Of a DNA stretch of 64,000 bases, positions 7,092 through 17,403 are shown one piece after another (the stretch's first letter is position 1; each line of letters begins with the position of its first letter). The translations under genes and the position numbers were made by a program. The stretch is taken from NCBI RefSeq assembly GCF_001261715.1, contig NZ_CVRU01000083.1, forward strand, positions 34,432 through 98,431, in the 5' to 3' direction. The stretch comes from Dysgonomonas sp. HGC4. GTDB taxonomy: Bacteria; Bacteroidota; Bacteroidia; Bacteroidales; Dysgonomonadaceae. The notes beneath the pieces are model-generated. The model saw only the letters and a program-made list of their open reading frames with translations, did no database searches and was not told where the DNA came from.

Positions 7092-9995
7092 ATGAAACAA
7101 CAAACACTAAAGACTTGTGTCATCATTGGTTCAATGTTCTTTTCTGCTCTGATTGCTCCGAATAGTGTGAATGCACAGGACATGATGGGTAAAACCGGGC
7201 TTATAAAGCTTTGGGCGGGACTGAAAGAAAAACAGCCTGAAGATCAATTACCACATGGCAAAGCTCCTTTTCAAACTTCAGAAAGAAAGGCAAAGCAAAA
7301 CATTGCTACGAAATTAGTTCCGACCCAAGATGGAGAATGGATTATTTCCGATGGTTGGGAAATGGGAACTTCAACTCAAGTTATAGAATCTAAAGAATCT
7401 ATCTTTAGTCTAAACTATGATACTAAAGACTGGTATAATGCTACAGTTCCGGGAACTGTGCTTACTACGCTAGTCGATCAAGGAGAATACCCTGATCCAT
7501 ACTTTGGTCTTAATAATATGGCGATACCCGATACATTGGCATATATGAAATGGTGGTATCGTACTTCGTTTGATGCTCCCGCTAATACCGAAGGAAAACG
7601 AGTTCGCTTGTTGCTAAACGGTATAAATTATAGAGCAGAGGTTTTCTTAAACGGGCAAAAATTGGGGAATATCACAGGTGCATTTATTCGTGGAGAGTAT
7701 GATGTTACATCACTTATAAAAACCAATGGGAAAAATGTTTTAGCAGTGTTGGTCTCTCCTCCTGATAATCCAGGGATTGCCCATGAACAATCAATGGTTG
7801 CAGGGCAAGGTTTAAATGGAGGGCAGTTAAGCTTAGATGGTCCTACTTTTATTGCATCTATGGGTTGGGATTGGATTCCCGGTATTCGTGACCGAAATAT
7901 GGGAATTTGGCAAGATGTGAGATTGCGGGTTGGTAGTGATGTTACTATTGGTGATCCTCAGGTAGTAACCAATCTTTCTTTGCCTGATACAACAAAAGCA
8001 ACTATAAAGATTATTGTTCCTATAAAGAACTTAACCGACTCACCTGTACAGGGCACTTTATCTGCAAAGTTTGAAGGTGTAGACATTAATCTACCTTATA
8101 GCTTAAAAGCAAAAGAGGTGAAGACTTTGGTTTTCGATCCGGCAAACTTTAAGGAGTTGAATATAAAGAATCCTAAACTATGGTGGCCTAATGGTTATGG
8201 TAATCCTAATCTTTATAATTTGGAACTACAAGTAAATGCAGGAACGAAATTTTCTGATTTGAAAAAGCTTCGTTTTGGTATTCGCGAATTATCATACGAA
8301 TTGATGATAAATACTCCTGCTAAAGGAGATCATAGAGTAGCATATACGCCTGTGGATGTTGAAACTAATGGTAAACCAATCTTTGACTATGAGAATGTAG
8401 TGAAAGTAGGAGATCCAAAACTAAATAGGACGATTCCTACATTACAGAAAAATATAGATGAAACTGCTGTTTTTGAGCAACTATCAAATGACGATCCTGT
8501 AGGTCAGTATTTTGTATTCCGTGTAAATGGAGTTCGTATCTTTATTAAAGGGGGTACATTTGGTATGGATGATGCAATGAAGCGTATTTCGCGTGAAAAA
8601 TTTGTGCCTTATTTCCAATTGCATAAAGATGCTAATTTCAACCTTATCCGTAACTGGGTAGGTGAAACTACAGAGGAGTTATTCTATGAATTGGCAGACG
8701 AATATGGTATGCTTGTTTGGAATGACTTCTGGATTACGACAGATGATACTGTGGAACCCAACGATTACCAATTGTTTATGAAGAATGCTACGGATGTAGT
8801 ACGTCGTTTCAGAACTCATCCATCTATTGCAATTTGGTGTCCTCGTAACGAAGGATATGCTCCCGAAGGAATGGAGCCTCAGTTGGCTAAAATGTTGGCA
8901 ACGGAAGATCCTACACGTCATTATCATGGTAATTCTCGTTTCTTGAATGCTGTGAATAGTGGTCCTTATGGTTTCTTTAAAGATCAATCTCGCTATTTTA
9001 CTGAAACAGCAGAAGGATTCAATACCGAATTTGGAGCTCAGGCTATCCCAACAGCAAATACTATCCGTAAGTTTATTGCTCCCGAAGATCAGTGGCCTAT
9101 AAATGATGTGTGGGCATATCACGATTTACATCATACAACCCATTTCTTCGAAGATTTTATGGCTGCTGTTAATAGCTATGGCAAAGCTAATAGTATGGAA
9201 GACTTTTCGAAAAAAGCTCAAATGGTAACTTATGATACATGGAGAGCGATGATTGAAGCTTGGAATAGTCGTATGTGGGATAATACAACAGGTCTTATTA
9301 TGTGGATGAGTCATCCATCTTGGCCTAGTATGACATGGCAAACATATACTTACGATTATGAGACTCCAGGTTCGTACTTTGGTGCAAAGAAAGCTCAGGA
9401 GCCAGTGCATATTCAAATGAACTTACCAGATAATAAAGTTGTGATTGTTAACTCTTCTCGTGAGGGTTATAAGAATATGACAGTAAACGTTCGTTACTTC
9501 CATATAACAGGTAAAGAATATTATAATAAAACTGAGAAGTATGATGTTCCAGCCAATGGTAAGGTTGATTGTTTTATACCACAACTTGCAACAAAAGATG
9601 TACCTAAATATACTTTAGTTAGACTTGAATTGAAGGATAGCAAAGGGAACATTGTTTCAATAAATGATTATTGGAAAAATTGGGGTAATTTGCAGTCTAA
9701 TCAAGCATTAAATGCATTAGGTAAACCGGAGTTGAAATTGACTTTGAAGAAGACCTCAGGTTCTAAATACTTTTACGAGTTAGAAAATAATTCAACCGAA
9801 TTTGCTGTAGCAGTAAAATTGAATGCGAAAAGTAAAATAACAGGTGAAATAATTCTTCCTGCTTATTTCTCTGATGGGTATATGAATCTACTGCCTGGCG
9901 AAAAACGTAAAATAGAATTGACATTACAGGATATGGTTCCTGCTAACTTTTCTATAATAGCAGAAGGTTATAACTTTGACTCAGTAGAATTGTAA
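7092..9995 (+). CDS. Secreted glycoside hydrolase family 2 protein (beta-mannosidase/exo-beta-glucosaminidase-like)
   Basis: 967 residues with a Sec signal peptide ending near VNAQ (residue 29). The order is that of GH2: a jelly-roll domain (about 80-280, with AEVFLNGQKLG), an immunoglobulin-like domain (about 290-400), a TIM barrel and a C-terminal beta region. The catalytic acid/base is Glu587 in PRNEG and the nucleophile Glu646 in NTEFGAQ. The set WWYRT, LNGINYRAEVFLNG and WWPNGYGNP resembles beta-mannosidases and exo-beta-D-glucosaminidases more than beta-galactosidases; the substrate is not certain. An insertion of about 80 residues lies between the Ig-like domain and the barrel. There is no SusC/SusD pair nearby, so this is not a typical polysaccharide utilisation locus. 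It has its own promoter and terminator. Confidence 0.85.
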   Translation: MKQQTLKTCVIIGSMFFSALIAPNSVNAQDMMGKTGLIKLWAGLKEKQPEDQLPHGKAPFQTSERKAKQNIATKLVPTQDGEWIISDGWEMGTSTQVIESKESIFSLNYDTKDWYNATVPGTVLTTLVDQGEYPDPYFGLNNMAIPDTLAYMKWWYRTSFDAPANTEGKRVRLLLNGINYRAEVFLNGQKLGNITGAFIRGEYDVTSLIKTNGKNVLAVLVSPPDNPGIAHEQSMVAGQGLNGGQLSLDGPTFIASMGWDWIPGIRDRNMGIWQDVRLRVGSDVTIGDPQVVTNLSLPDTTKATIKIIVPIKNLTDSPVQGTLSAKFEGVDINLPYSLKAKEVKTLVFDPANFKELNIKNPKLWWPNGYGNPNLYNLELQVNAGTKFSDLKKLRFGIRELSYELMINTPAKGDHRVAYTPVDVETNGKPIFDYENVVKVGDPKLNRTIPTLQKNIDETAVFEQLSNDDPVGQYFVFRVNGVRIFIKGGTFGMDDAMKRISREKFVPYFQLHKDANFNLIRNWVGETTEELFYELADEYGMLVWNDFWITTDDTVEPNDYQLFMKNATDVVRRFRTHPSIAIWCPRNEGYAPEGMEPQLAKMLATEDPTRHYHGNSRFLNAVNSGPYGFFKDQSRYFTETAEGFNTEFGAQAIPTANTIRKFIAPEDQWPINDVWAYHDLHHTTHFFEDFMAAVNSYGKANSMEDFSKKAQMVTYDTWRAMIEAWNSRMWDNTTGLIMWMSHPSWPSMTWQTYTYDYETPGSYFGAKKAQEPVHIQMNLPDNKVVIVNSSREGYKNMTVNVRYFHITGKEYYNKTEKYDVPANGKVDCFIPQLATKDVPKYTLVRLELKDSKGNIVSINDYWKNWGNLQSNQALNALGKPELKLTLKKTSGSKYFYELENNSTEFAVAVKLNAKSKITGEIILPAYFSDGYMNLLPGEKRKIELTLQDMVPANFSIIAEGYNFDSVEL

Positions 9996-10018
9996 AATTT
10001 TCATCAATCTTATAGAAT

Positions 10019-10053
10019 AAAAAAACGCAGGGGAATTTTCTCTGCGTTTTTTT
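10019..10053 (+). terminator. Terminator after the GH2 gene
   Basis: A-rich run, then stem ACGCAG/CTGCGT closed by a G/T-rich inner region, followed by seven T. A strong intrinsic terminator 24 bases after the stop. Confidence 0.8.
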
Positions 10054-10191
10054 ATTCCAATTTAGTTTATTTATATGCTAGGTGGTTTAATTTTGATCTT
10101 TCTTGTTTTCAATGTGTTATGGTTGTAGTAGTTGGTCGATAGAGTTCAATAATCAATAATTAGATTTCAGTATTTAAATTGAATTTTATGT

Positions 10192-10199
10192 TATATTTG
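10192..10199 (+). promoter_or_regulatory. -7 element that decides the downstream start
   Basis: A perfect TATATTTG; no good TTTG at the expected -33 position (TTTC at 10165-10168, spacer 23). Transcription would begin near 10205, so the GTG at 10208 would be almost leaderless and the ATG at 10235 is the better start. Confidence 0.5.
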
Positions 10200-10234
10200 C
10201 ATTTGTTGTGAAAATAAATAAAATTTTAAATAGT

Positions 10235-10708
10235 ATGGAAAATAATTATTCAACACAAGAGTACGACCAAAAAGGTTTGGAGTTAACAGACCTTTCATGT
10301 GAATTCTTAAGGGAGACAGCTAAATGGGCAAAGTTCTTGTCTATTCTAGGTTTTATAGGTATTGCTTTTATGGTAATCTTTGCCATTTTTATAGGAGCAT
10401 TTCTGTCTTTGTTGCCTGCTACAATGAGTGAGAGTACTCCGTTTTCTGTTGCACCGGGTCTTTTCTCATTAGTGTATTTAGTTCTGGCAGCTCTCTATGC
10501 TTGTCCTGTCTATTATTTGTATAAATTTTCAGTAGATACCCGTGCTGCTTTAGATTTGAGAAATTCAGAACTTTTATCTAATGGATTAGGTTTTTTAAAA
10601 TCTCATTATAAGTTTGTAGGGATAATGATGATTGTTGTATTTGTAATCTATGCAGTAGCCATCGTTGGAGGGATTGTCATAGGTCTTGCTGCTGTTGCTT
10701 TATCTTAA
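10235..10708 (+). CDS. DUF5362-like membrane protein
   Basis: 157 residues from the chosen ATG. A short charged N-terminus is followed by four hydrophobic segments: about 38-65, 78-100 and then a long C-terminal pair in 130-155. The sequence FLRETAKWAKFLSILGFIG and the closing Ala/Gly/Val-rich helix match the small DUF5362 inner-membrane family of Bacteroidota as I know it; its function is not established. The frame extends to a GTG at 10208, but the -7 element at 10192-10199 puts the transcript start at about that codon, so ATG at 10235 is preferred. Monocistronic; it ends at a terminator shared with the convergent tsaE. Confidence 0.75.
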   Translation: MENNYSTQEYDQKGLELTDLSCEFLRETAKWAKFLSILGFIGIAFMVIFAIFIGAFLSLLPATMSESTPFSVAPGLFSLVYLVLAALYACPVYYLYKFSVDTRAALDLRNSELLSNGLGFLKSHYKFVGIMMIVVFVIYAVAIVGGIVIGLAAVALS

Positions 10709-10730
10709 ATTGAATTATATATTGCAAATA

Positions 10731-10762
10731 AAAAAAAAGACCGATATTCTCGGTCTTTTTTT
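10731..10762. terminator. Bidirectional terminator
   Basis: AAAGACCGA/TCGGTCTTT, a 9-bp stem with a 5-base loop, A run on the left and T run on the right. It serves both the DUF5362 gene (plus) and the tsaE-side transcript (minus). Confidence 0.85.
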
Positions 10763-10776
10763 GAATGTAGATTTTA

Positions 10777-11190
10777 TTATTTTATCTCAACAAGTCTACT
10801 TCCATTTTCTATTTCTTTTACTGTAACATGTACAGTGTCATGTGGAAGTAATGATTCTATTCTCTCAGGCCACTCAATAAAGCATATGCATCCGCTATAA
10901 AAGTAGTCTTCATATCCGAAATCAAAAGCCTCTTCTTCTTTGTTGATTCTGTAAAAATCAAAGTGATATATTAATTCTCCAGAGTCTGCTCTATACTCGT
11001 TTATAATTGCAAACGTAGGGCTATTTATAACATCAGTTACTCCAAGCTTTTCGCAGATAGCTTTTATGAAAGTTGTTTTGCCAGCTCCCATTTCTCCATG
11101 GAATGCAAAAACGGTATTATCTCCCATTTGTTTAACAAACTCGATGGCGGCATCTGTGATTGTATCCAGCGATTTTATTTCTATAGTCAT
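10777..11190 (-). CDS. tsaE: tRNA threonylcarbamoyladenosine biosynthesis ATPase TsaE
   Basis: 137 residues. TsaE is the P-loop ATPase that works with TsaB and TsaD to form t6A37 on ANN-decoding tRNAs in the cytoplasm. The Walker A motif is GEMGAGKT (32-39). [12 protein letters not shown] and HFDFYRI are characteristic of the family, and the C-terminal part contains CFIEWPERI. Length is normal. It lies 47 bases downstream of porX on the same strand and is probably co-transcribed with it; that pairing says nothing obvious about function. Confidence 0.93.
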   Translation of the reverse strand: MTIEIKSLDTITDAAIEFVKQMGDNTVFAFHGEMGAGKTTFIKAICEKLGVTDVINSPTFAIINEYRADSGELIYHFDFYRINKEEEAFDFGYEDYFYSGCICFIEWPERIESLLPHDTVHVTVKEIENGSRLVEIK

Positions 11191-11237
11191 TATTCGATTC
11201 TTCTTAATGTTTATATATCCTGTTGATTTATATTTGT

Positions 11238-12782
11238 TTATTTGGGTTTTAGAGTAATGAATGGTAATAGCATTTCTTCTATTGAGATTCCCCCATGTTG
11301 AAATGTATCAGTGTAATAAGATGTATAGTAGTTGTAATTATTGGGATATGCAAAAAAGTCCTCGTTGAGAGCAAATATGTACTTGCTGCTTAGGTTAGGA
11401 GAGGGGAGTCCTATTTGTGTTGGATTCCGGCTTTCATAGACTTTCTTGTAGTCATAGTCAAGATTCTTTCCTACTTTATATCTGAGGTTGGTATTTGTTG
11501 CTTTGTCTCCAATTACTTTTAAGGCGTTTTTGACCCGTATGGTTCCATGATCGGTAGTGAGTACAATGTTGTAGCCCATGTTTGCGATATGCTTGAAAAG
11601 GTCACTAATGCTTGAGTGTTTGAACCACGATCGTGTAAGTGAGCGATAAGCAGCTTCGTTTGCTGCCAATTCGCGAATCATCTGAGAATCGGTTCTTGCA
11701 TGCGATAGCATATCTACGAAATTGATAACTATTACATTTAGTTGATTGTTGCTTAATGTGTTTAAGCTTTGTAATAATTTGCTTCCGTATGCAGACGTAT
11801 GTACTTTATTATAAGAGAATGAGTAATCTTTTCTGAAACGATCTATTTGTGCTTGGATCAATAGATCTTCATTAAGATTCTTTCCTTCATCTTCTATTTC
11901 TTCTACCCATAAATTAGGATACATTTGAGATATTTGTAAAGGCATCAATCCGGCAAAAATAGCATTTCGAGAATATTGTGTTGCTGTTGGAAGTATCGAA
12001 AGATACATGTCTTCCTCAAAAGTGAAGTCGGGAGCTAACATATCTCTTATGGCTGCCCACTGATCAAGCCTAAAGTTGTCGATAAGAATAAAAAACAGTT
12101 TTTCTCCGTTATCTAATCGAGGAAATACCTTTTTTTTGAAGAGATCGGGACTAATAATTGGTCTGTTGTCAGGATCCTGTATCCATGATACGTAATTCTT
12201 TTTCACGAATTTGCAAAATGAATTATTAGCATCTAGTTTCTGTGCAACGATCAATTCTAAAAGCGGATTTTGGGTCGCAGTTAGTTCCATTTCCCAAAAT
12301 ACCAGCTTTTTATATACTTCTGTCCATTCCTCAAAAGAGTATGAATCCCCTATTTGCATTCCTATCTTATTGAATTCTTCACGATATCCTTCCAATGTCG
12401 CTTCTGATACAATATCGTTTTTATGTAAATTTTTTTTGATAGAGGATAATATCTGGCTCGGATTTACTGGTTTTATTAGGTAATCTGCTATTTTTTTACC
12501 TATAGCATCCGTCATAATGCCTTCATCTTCACTCTTGGTGATCATGATTATAGGTATATTCGGATCTATTTCTTTTATCTTGCTTAAGGTTTGTAAGCCT
12601 GTAAGTCCGGGCATGTTTTCATCCAGAAATACAAGATTAAATCTTTCTTCTTTACAACAATCTAGTGCATCTTGTCCACTATTGACCGTTACTATTTCAT
12701 AGCCTTTTTCTTCTAAAAAAAGGACATGAGGGCGGAGCAATTCAATTTCATCATCAGCCCAAAGTATGCGGTATTTTTTCAT
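11238..12782 (-). CDS. porX: PorX, response regulator with PglZ domain (type IX secretion)
   Basis: 514 residues. The N-terminal receiver domain (1-120) has the acidic pair Asp10-Asp11, phospho-acceptor Asp54 in FLDENMPG, Thr82 and Lys104 in LIKPVNP. After a helical linker, the C-terminal half (about 200-514) is a PglZ domain of the alkaline phosphatase superfamily, with [22 protein letters not shown] and LTTDHGT as likely metal-site segments. PorX with the histidine kinase PorY controls type IX secretion genes in Porphyromonas and other Bacteroidota; its PglZ domain is reported to act as a phosphodiesterase. Neither PorY nor T9SS structural genes are in the window. The presence of PorX implies the organism has T9SS (inference). 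Confidence 0.92.
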   Translation of the reverse strand: MKKYRILWADDEIELLRPHVLFLEEKGYEIVTVNSGQDALDCCKEERFNLVFLDENMPGLTGLQTLSKIKEIDPNIPIIMITKSEDEGIMTDAIGKKIADYLIKPVNPSQILSSIKKNLHKNDIVSEATLEGYREEFNKIGMQIGDSYSFEEWTEVYKKLVFWEMELTATQNPLLELIVAQKLDANNSFCKFVKKNYVSWIQDPDNRPIISPDLFKKKVFPRLDNGEKLFFILIDNFRLDQWAAIRDMLAPDFTFEEDMYLSILPTATQYSRNAIFAGLMPLQISQMYPNLWVEEIEDEGKNLNEDLLIQAQIDRFRKDYSFSYNKVHTSAYGSKLLQSLNTLSNNQLNVIVINFVDMLSHARTDSQMIRELAANEAAYRSLTRSWFKHSSISDLFKHIANMGYNIVLTTDHGTIRVKNALKVIGDKATNTNLRYKVGKNLDYDYKKVYESRNPTQIGLPSPNLSSKYIFALNEDFFAYPNNYNYYTSYYTDTFQHGGISIEEMLLPFITLKPK

Positions 12783-12871
12783 ATAATCTTAATTATCTGT
12801 TCTTGAATTTTAGTGCCTTTTTACTCCCTAGCAATCTTTAGAAAGAAAGTGTTAGTGGTTTTTAATATCAT

Positions 12872-12893
12872 AAAAAGGTCTGTGACCTCAAAG
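12872..12893 (+). repeat. Dispersed palindrome, copy 2
   Basis: AAAAAGGTCTGTGACCTCAA with arms AGGTC/GACCT. It lies in the divergent porX/rpsL intergenic region, about 90 bases upstream of porX and 100 bases before the rpsL promoter. Confidence 0.5.
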
Positions 12894-12989
12894 TTAAGTA
12901 TTTCTATAACAAAGTGTATAATTGTGTGAGCTTAAATTATATCTAGTGTTTTTTATTCCAATAAAATATGAAAATAGTAGGGCGTTTTT

Positions 12990-13020
12990 TTTGATATGTG
13001 TCTGATTTATTGTATTTTTG
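12990..13020 (+). promoter_or_regulatory. Promoter of the str operon
   Basis: TTTG at 12990-12993, exactly 19 bases, TATTTTTG at 13013-13020: a perfect match to the Bacteroidota sigma-ABfr consensus. Transcription should start near 13027, leaving a leader of about 135 bases before rpsL. The intergenic stretch 12783-13162 otherwise holds only palindrome copy 2. Confidence 0.8.
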
Positions 13021-13162
13021 CACCTCGAATTACGAAGAGATGAATGGTCTTCATGTGGTATTATTTTGATACTCACTTGTTTGGCTATTTATTCTTGTCG
13101 TATTTGTAATGTAGTATAACCAAATAAAAATTGAATTTTTTAAGTTCTAAAAATTAAAAGAA

Positions 13163-13579
13163 ATGCCTACAATTCAACAACTAGTAAGAAAAGGTCGGGC
13201 TGTTTTGGTTGAAAAGAGTAAGTCTCCAGCATTGGATTCTTGCCCTCAAAGAAGAGGTGTTTGTGTACGTGTGTATACAACAACTCCGAAAAAACCAAAC
13301 TCAGCTATGCGTAAAGTAGCACGTGTGCGTTTAACAAATGGTAAAGAAGTGAATGCTTATATTCCTGGAGAAGGACATAACTTGCAGGAGCACTCTATTG
13401 TACTTGTTAGAGGTGGTCGTGTTAAAGATCTTCCGGGGGTACGTTATCACATTGTTCGTGGAACATTGGATACTGCTGGCGTGAATGGTCGTACGCAAAG
13501 ACGCTCTAAATATGGAGCTAAGAGACCTAAAGCTGGAAAAGCACCAGTTGCACCGGCTAAGGGAGGAAAGAAGAAATAA
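13163..13579 (+). CDS. rpsL: 30S ribosomal protein uS12
   Basis: 138 residues. uS12 sits at the decoding centre of the 30S subunit and takes part in codon-anticodon proofreading. The conserved [13 protein letters not shown] loop carries the lysine that is altered in streptomycin-resistant strains; here it is wild type. The PGVRYH segment is also present. A short Lys/Ala/Pro-rich tail ([14 protein letters not shown]) extends the C-terminus. First gene of the cluster, behind a perfect promoter and a long leader. Confidence 0.98.
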   Translation: MPTIQQLVRKGRAVLVEKSKSPALDSCPQRRGVCVRVYTTTPKKPNSAMRKVARVRLTNGKEVNAYIPGEGHNLQEHSIVLVRGGRVKDLPGVRYHIVRGTLDTAGVNGRTQRRSKYGAKRPKAGKAPVAPAKGGKKK

Positions 13580-13670
13580 TTTCCAATTCCGATAGTCGAC
13601 ATTTTTAATTAATTCAAGTATTAAAGTGTTTTTAAGTTTATTGGGTAGGCTACTATAAGGTTGAGTAAAT

Positions 13671-13684
13671 GGTTCGGCGGAACC
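13671..13684 (+). promoter_or_regulatory. Hairpin in the rpsL-rpsG intercistronic region
   Basis: GGTTC/GAACC 5-bp stem with a GGCG loop in a 159-base gap between rpsL and rpsG. In E. coli, S7 represses the str operon by binding mRNA in this same gap, so this may be part of an analogous control site. That role is inference. Confidence 0.35.
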
Positions 13685-13738
13685 GTTGAAGACAGGGAGA
13701 TCGGCAACCAAAAACAAGAACAAAATTTTTAAACAAAA

Positions 13739-14215
13739 ATGAGAAAAGCAAAACCAAAGAAAAGACAGGTCCTTCCAGATCCTGTTTTCGGTGATGTAAA
13801 AGTTACAAGATTCGTGAATCACTTGATGTACGATGGTAAGAAGAGTACTTCTTATACTATTTTCTACACTGCATTAGAAGTGGTTAAAAACAAACTTCCT
13901 AACGAAGAAAAGAGCTCTTTGGAAATTTGGAAAGCAGCTCTAGATAATGTGACTCCTCAGGTAGAAGTGAAGTCTCGCCGTGTAGGTGGTGCAACATTTC
14001 AAGTTCCAACAGAGATTCGTGCAGATCGTAAAGAATCTGTGTCTATGAAAAACCTTATCCTTTATGCTCGTAAGAGAGGTGGTAAAACCATGGCTGATAA
14101 GTTAGCTGCAGAGATTGTAGATGCTTTCAATAACCAAGGTGGATCGTATAAGAGAAAAGAAGATATGCATAGAATGGCTGAAGCTAACCGTGCATTTGCT
14201 CACTTCAGATTTTAA
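13739..14215 (+). CDS. rpsG: 30S ribosomal protein uS7
   Basis: 158 residues. uS7 nucleates assembly of the 30S head by binding the 3' domain of 16S rRNA and lines the E site. The N-terminus [21 protein letters not shown] and the segment [12 protein letters not shown] are diagnostic. The start codon directly follows an A-rich stretch without Shine-Dalgarno. It is separated from rpsL by a 159-base structured gap and from fusA by 21 bases. Confidence 0.98.
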   Translation: MRKAKPKKRQVLPDPVFGDVKVTRFVNHLMYDGKKSTSYTIFYTALEVVKNKLPNEEKSSLEIWKAALDNVTPQVEVKSRRVGGATFQVPTEIRADRKESVSMKNLILYARKRGGKTMADKLAAEIVDAFNNQGGSYKRKEDMHRMAEANRAFAHFRF

Positions 14216-14217
14216 TT

Positions 14218-14224
14218 AAGGAGG
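14218..14224 (+). promoter_or_regulatory. Strong Shine-Dalgarno before fusA
   Basis: AAGGAGG, 12 bases before the fusA ATG. Most genes in the window have no such sequence. The spacing is longer than ideal. Confidence 0.6.
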
Positions 14225-14236
14225 TAATATAATACA

Positions 14237-16363
14237 ATGGCAAAAGTTTTAGATAACTTAAATAATACCCGAAATATCGGGATCATGGCTCACATTGATG
14301 CCGGTAAAACAACGACATCAGAACGTATTCTTTTCTATACAGGATTGACTCACAAAATCGGAGAAACTCACGATGGTACTGCTACAATGGACTGGATGGA
14401 TCAGGAGCAAGAGCGTGGTATTACTATCACATCTGCTGCTACTACCACTCAATGGAAGTATGATAATGAGATGTATAAAATCAACTTGATTGATACTCCG
14501 GGACACGTTGACTTTACTGTTGAGGTAGAACGTTCGTTACGTGTATTAGATGGAGCAATCGCTACATTTGATGCTGTATCAGGTGTTGAGCCTCAATCAG
14601 AAACTGTTTGGCGTCAAGCTGATAAATATGAAGTTCCACGTATTTGTTATGTGAACAAAATGGACCGTTCAGGTGCAAACTTCTTTGAAGTTGTTCGTCA
14701 AATTCGTGAAATGTTAGGAGCTAATCCTTGCCCTATTCAAGTACCAGTAGGTGCTGAAGAAAAATTTACGGGTATTGTAGATTTAGTGACTATGAAATCT
14801 TATTTCTGGCACGATGAGACTATGGGAGCAGATTATCACGTGGAAGAAATTCCAGCTGATCTGTTAGAAGAAGCTCAAGAGTGGAGAGAAAAAATGTTGG
14901 AATCAATCGCGGAATGTGATGATGTTTTGATGGCTAAATTCTTTGATGATCCTTCTACTATAACAGAAGATGAAATTAGAGTGGCTATCCGTAAAGGAAC
15001 ATTGTCAATGCAGATTACTCCAATGTTGTGTGGTTCTTCTTTCAAAAACAAAGGAGTTCAACCTCTATTAGATTCAGTTTGTGCGTACTTACCTAGTCCA
15101 ATGGATACTCCAGCTATCGAAGGTGTAGATCCAGAGGATTCTGAAAAAGTAATTACTCGTCACCCAAGTCCAGATGAGCCATTTTGTGCTTTAGCATTTA
15201 AAATCGCAACTGACCCATTCGTAGGTCGCCTATGTTTCTTCCGTGTTTACTCAGGAGAATTACATGCAGGTTCTTACGTATATAATACACGTTCAGGTAA
15301 AAAAGAACGTATTTCTCGTTTGTTCCAAATGCACTCAAACAAACAAAATCCTAAAGAGGTGATTGGTTGTGGTGATATTGGTGCAGGTGTAGGATTTAAA
15401 GATATTCGTACTGGAGATACTCTTTGTGACGAAAATAATCCTATTACACTTGAGGCAATGGACTTCCCAGATCCAGTAATCGGTATCTCTATTGAGCCTA
15501 AAACTCAAAAAGATGTTGATAAATTGGCTAATGGTTTGGCTAAGTTGTCAGAAGAAGATCCAACATTCCGTGTGCATACTGACGAAGATTCAGGTCAAAC
15601 TATCATCGAAGGTATGGGTGAGCTTCACCTTGACGTTCTTATTGAGCGTTTGAAACGTGAGTTTAAGGTAGAATGTAATCAAGGACGTCCTCAGGTATCT
15701 TATAAAGAGGCAATCACTGAAACAGTTGAGCTTCGCGAAGTTTATAAGAAACAATCAGGAGGTCGTGGTAAATTTGCTGATATCATTGTTAAGGTTGGTC
15801 CTGCAGATGCAGAATTCGAGGGTTCACTTCAATTCGTAGATGAAGTAAAAGGTGGTAATATTCCTAAGGAATTTATACCTTCAGTTCAAAAAGGATTCTT
15901 GAACTCTATGAAGAATGGTGTTCTTGCTGGATTTGCTATGGATAAGATGAAAGTTACTTTGATTGACGGATCGTTCCACCCTGTGGATTCAGATCAGTTG
16001 TCATTTGAACTTTGTGCTAGATTTGCATTCAAATCAGCATCAGAAAAAGCTCGTCCTGTATTACTTGAGCCAATCATGAAACTTGAGGTGGTAACACCAG
16101 AAGAGAGCATGGGTGATGTAATTGGTGACTTGAATAAGCGTCGTGGACAAGTAGAAGGGATGGAATCAAGCCGTTCTGGAGCTCGTATTGTTAAAGCAAA
16201 AGTTCCATTAGCTGAAATGTTCGGTTATGTAACTTCATTGAGAACTATTACTTCGGGTCGTGCTACATCAGCAATGGTGTTTGATCACTATGCAGAAGTA
16301 TCTTCTTCTATCGCTAGACAAGTCTTGACTGAATGTCAAGGTCGAGTAGATCTTATTAAATAA
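14237..16363 (+). CDS. fusA: Elongation factor G
   Basis: 708 residues. This translational GTPase drives ribosomal translocation. The P-loop is AHIDAGKTT, switch II contains DTPGHVDF, and the guanine-specificity motif is NKMD. Domains II-V follow, including GRGKFADI in domain IV and the C-terminal [14 protein letters not shown]. Position in the str operon supports the housekeeping copy, not a FusB-type or tetracycline-resistance paralogue. No tuf gene follows, unlike in E. coli; the S10 operon begins directly after. Confidence 0.97.
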   Translation: MAKVLDNLNNTRNIGIMAHIDAGKTTTSERILFYTGLTHKIGETHDGTATMDWMDQEQERGITITSAATTTQWKYDNEMYKINLIDTPGHVDFTVEVERSLRVLDGAIATFDAVSGVEPQSETVWRQADKYEVPRICYVNKMDRSGANFFEVVRQIREMLGANPCPIQVPVGAEEKFTGIVDLVTMKSYFWHDETMGADYHVEEIPADLLEEAQEWREKMLESIAECDDVLMAKFFDDPSTITEDEIRVAIRKGTLSMQITPMLCGSSFKNKGVQPLLDSVCAYLPSPMDTPAIEGVDPEDSEKVITRHPSPDEPFCALAFKIATDPFVGRLCFFRVYSGELHAGSYVYNTRSGKKERISRLFQMHSNKQNPKEVIGCGDIGAGVGFKDIRTGDTLCDENNPITLEAMDFPDPVIGISIEPKTQKDVDKLANGLAKLSEEDPTFRVHTDEDSGQTIIEGMGELHLDVLIERLKREFKVECNQGRPQVSYKEAITETVELREVYKKQSGGRGKFADIIVKVGPADAEFEGSLQFVDEVKGGNIPKEFIPSVQKGFLNSMKNGVLAGFAMDKMKVTLIDGSFHPVDSDQLSFELCARFAFKSASEKARPVLLEPIMKLEVVTPEESMGDVIGDLNKRRGQVEGMESSRSGARIVKAKVPLAEMFGYVTSLRTITSGRATSAMVFDHYAEVSSSIARQVLTECQGRVDLIK

Positions 16364-16455
16364 GAAAAACTGTTTTGCAAACTGTGATTAGTAAATGACT
16401 CTTAATTGCAGTTTGCATTACTATATAAAAACAACCCTTAATTTAAAAGACTGAA

Positions 16456-16761
16456 ATGAGTCAAAAAATTAGAATCAAACTGAAATCTTACGATTACAAC
16501 CTGGTTGACAAATCAGCTGAAAAAATCGTGAAGACAGTTAAAGCTACGGGTGCTGTAGTAAGTGGACCAATTCCATTGCCTACTCACAAGCGTATTTTTA
16601 CTGTTAACCGTTCGACTTTCGTAAACAAAAAGTCACGTGAACAATTCGAATTATCTTCTTATAAAAGATTGATCGACATCTATAGCTCAACAGCTAAAAC
16701 TGTAGATGCTTTGATGAAGCTTGAATTGCCAAGTGGTGTAGAAGTAGAAATTAAAGTTTGA
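16456..16761 (+). CDS. rpsJ: 30S ribosomal protein uS10
   Basis: 101 residues, normal length. A 30S head protein that in other bacteria also pairs with NusB in antitermination. Visible signatures are [13 protein letters not shown] and the loop [18 protein letters not shown] 92-base gap separates it from fusA; it begins the S10 part of the cluster. Confidence 0.98.
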   Translation: MSQKIRIKLKSYDYNLVDKSAEKIVKTVKATGAVVSGPIPLPTHKRIFTVNRSTFVNKKSREQFELSSYKRLIDIYSSTAKTVDALMKLELPSGVEVEIKV

Positions 16762-16785
16762 TAAACACGTAAATCAATTAAAGAA

Positions 16786-17403
16786 ATGCCAGGATTATTA
16801 GGAAAAAAAATCGGAATGACATCCGTTTTCAGTGTCGAGGGAAAAAATGTTCCATGCACTGTTATCGAAGTGGGTCCTTGTGTTGTTACTCAAGTGAAGA
16901 CTGCTGATAAAGATGGTTATGAGGCTGTTCAGTTAGGTTTTGTTGATGCAAAAGACAAACATACTAGCAAACCTCTACAAGGTCACTTTAAAAAAGCAGG
17001 AGTAACACCTAAGAGACACTTGGCTGAGTTCAAAGGATTTGAAGAAAGCTACAAGTTAGGCGATGTAATAACTGTAGATTTGTTGGAGGAAAATGGCTTT
17101 ATCGATGTTATTGGAACATCAAAAGGTAAAGGTTTTCAAGGTGTTGTTAAACGCCACGGTTTTGCCGGGGTTGGTCAAGCAACATTAGGACAGCATAACC
17201 GTTTGCGTGCACCAGGTTCTATCGGAGCTTGTTCTTATCCTGCTAAGGTGTTCAAAGGAACAAGAATGGGTGGACAAATGGGTAACGTTCGTGTTACTGT
17301 TCAAAACTTACAAGTTATTAAAGTGATCGCTGAGCATAATCTTTTATTAGTAAAAGGTTCTGTTCCAGGAAGCAGAGGTTCAATCGTATTAATTGAAAAA
17401 TAA
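16786..17403 (+). CDS. rplC: 50S ribosomal protein uL3
   Basis: 205 residues. It binds the 3' region of 23S rRNA early in assembly and reaches toward the peptidyl transferase centre. [15 protein letters not shown] at the start and the loop around [16 protein letters not shown], which holds the glutamine methylated in some bacteria, are clear. The stop overlaps the rplD start by one base. Confidence 0.98.
   Translation: MPGLLGKKIGMTSVFSVEGKNVPCTVIEVGPCVVTQVKTADKDGYEAVQLGFVDAKDKHTSKPLQGHFKKAGVTPKRHLAEFKGFEESYKLGDVITVDLLEENGFIDVIGTSKGKGFQGVVKRHGFAGVGQATLGQHNRLRAPGSIGACSYPAKVFKGTRMGGQMGNVRVTVQNLQVIKVIAEHNLLLVKGSVPGSRGSIVLIEK

Noticed and set aside
8679..9122. 147-codon frame antisense to the GH2 gene
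   Set aside because: It overlaps the catalytic barrel of a well-supported gene and shows no family features.
11238..12782. PglZ domain as part of a BREX phage-defence system
   Set aside because: It is fused to a receiver domain in the order of PorX, and no BREX genes (brxL, pglX, brxC) are nearby.
13331..13822. 163-codon frame antisense to rpsL and rpsG
   Set aside because: It covers two highly conserved ribosomal genes and a structured gap.
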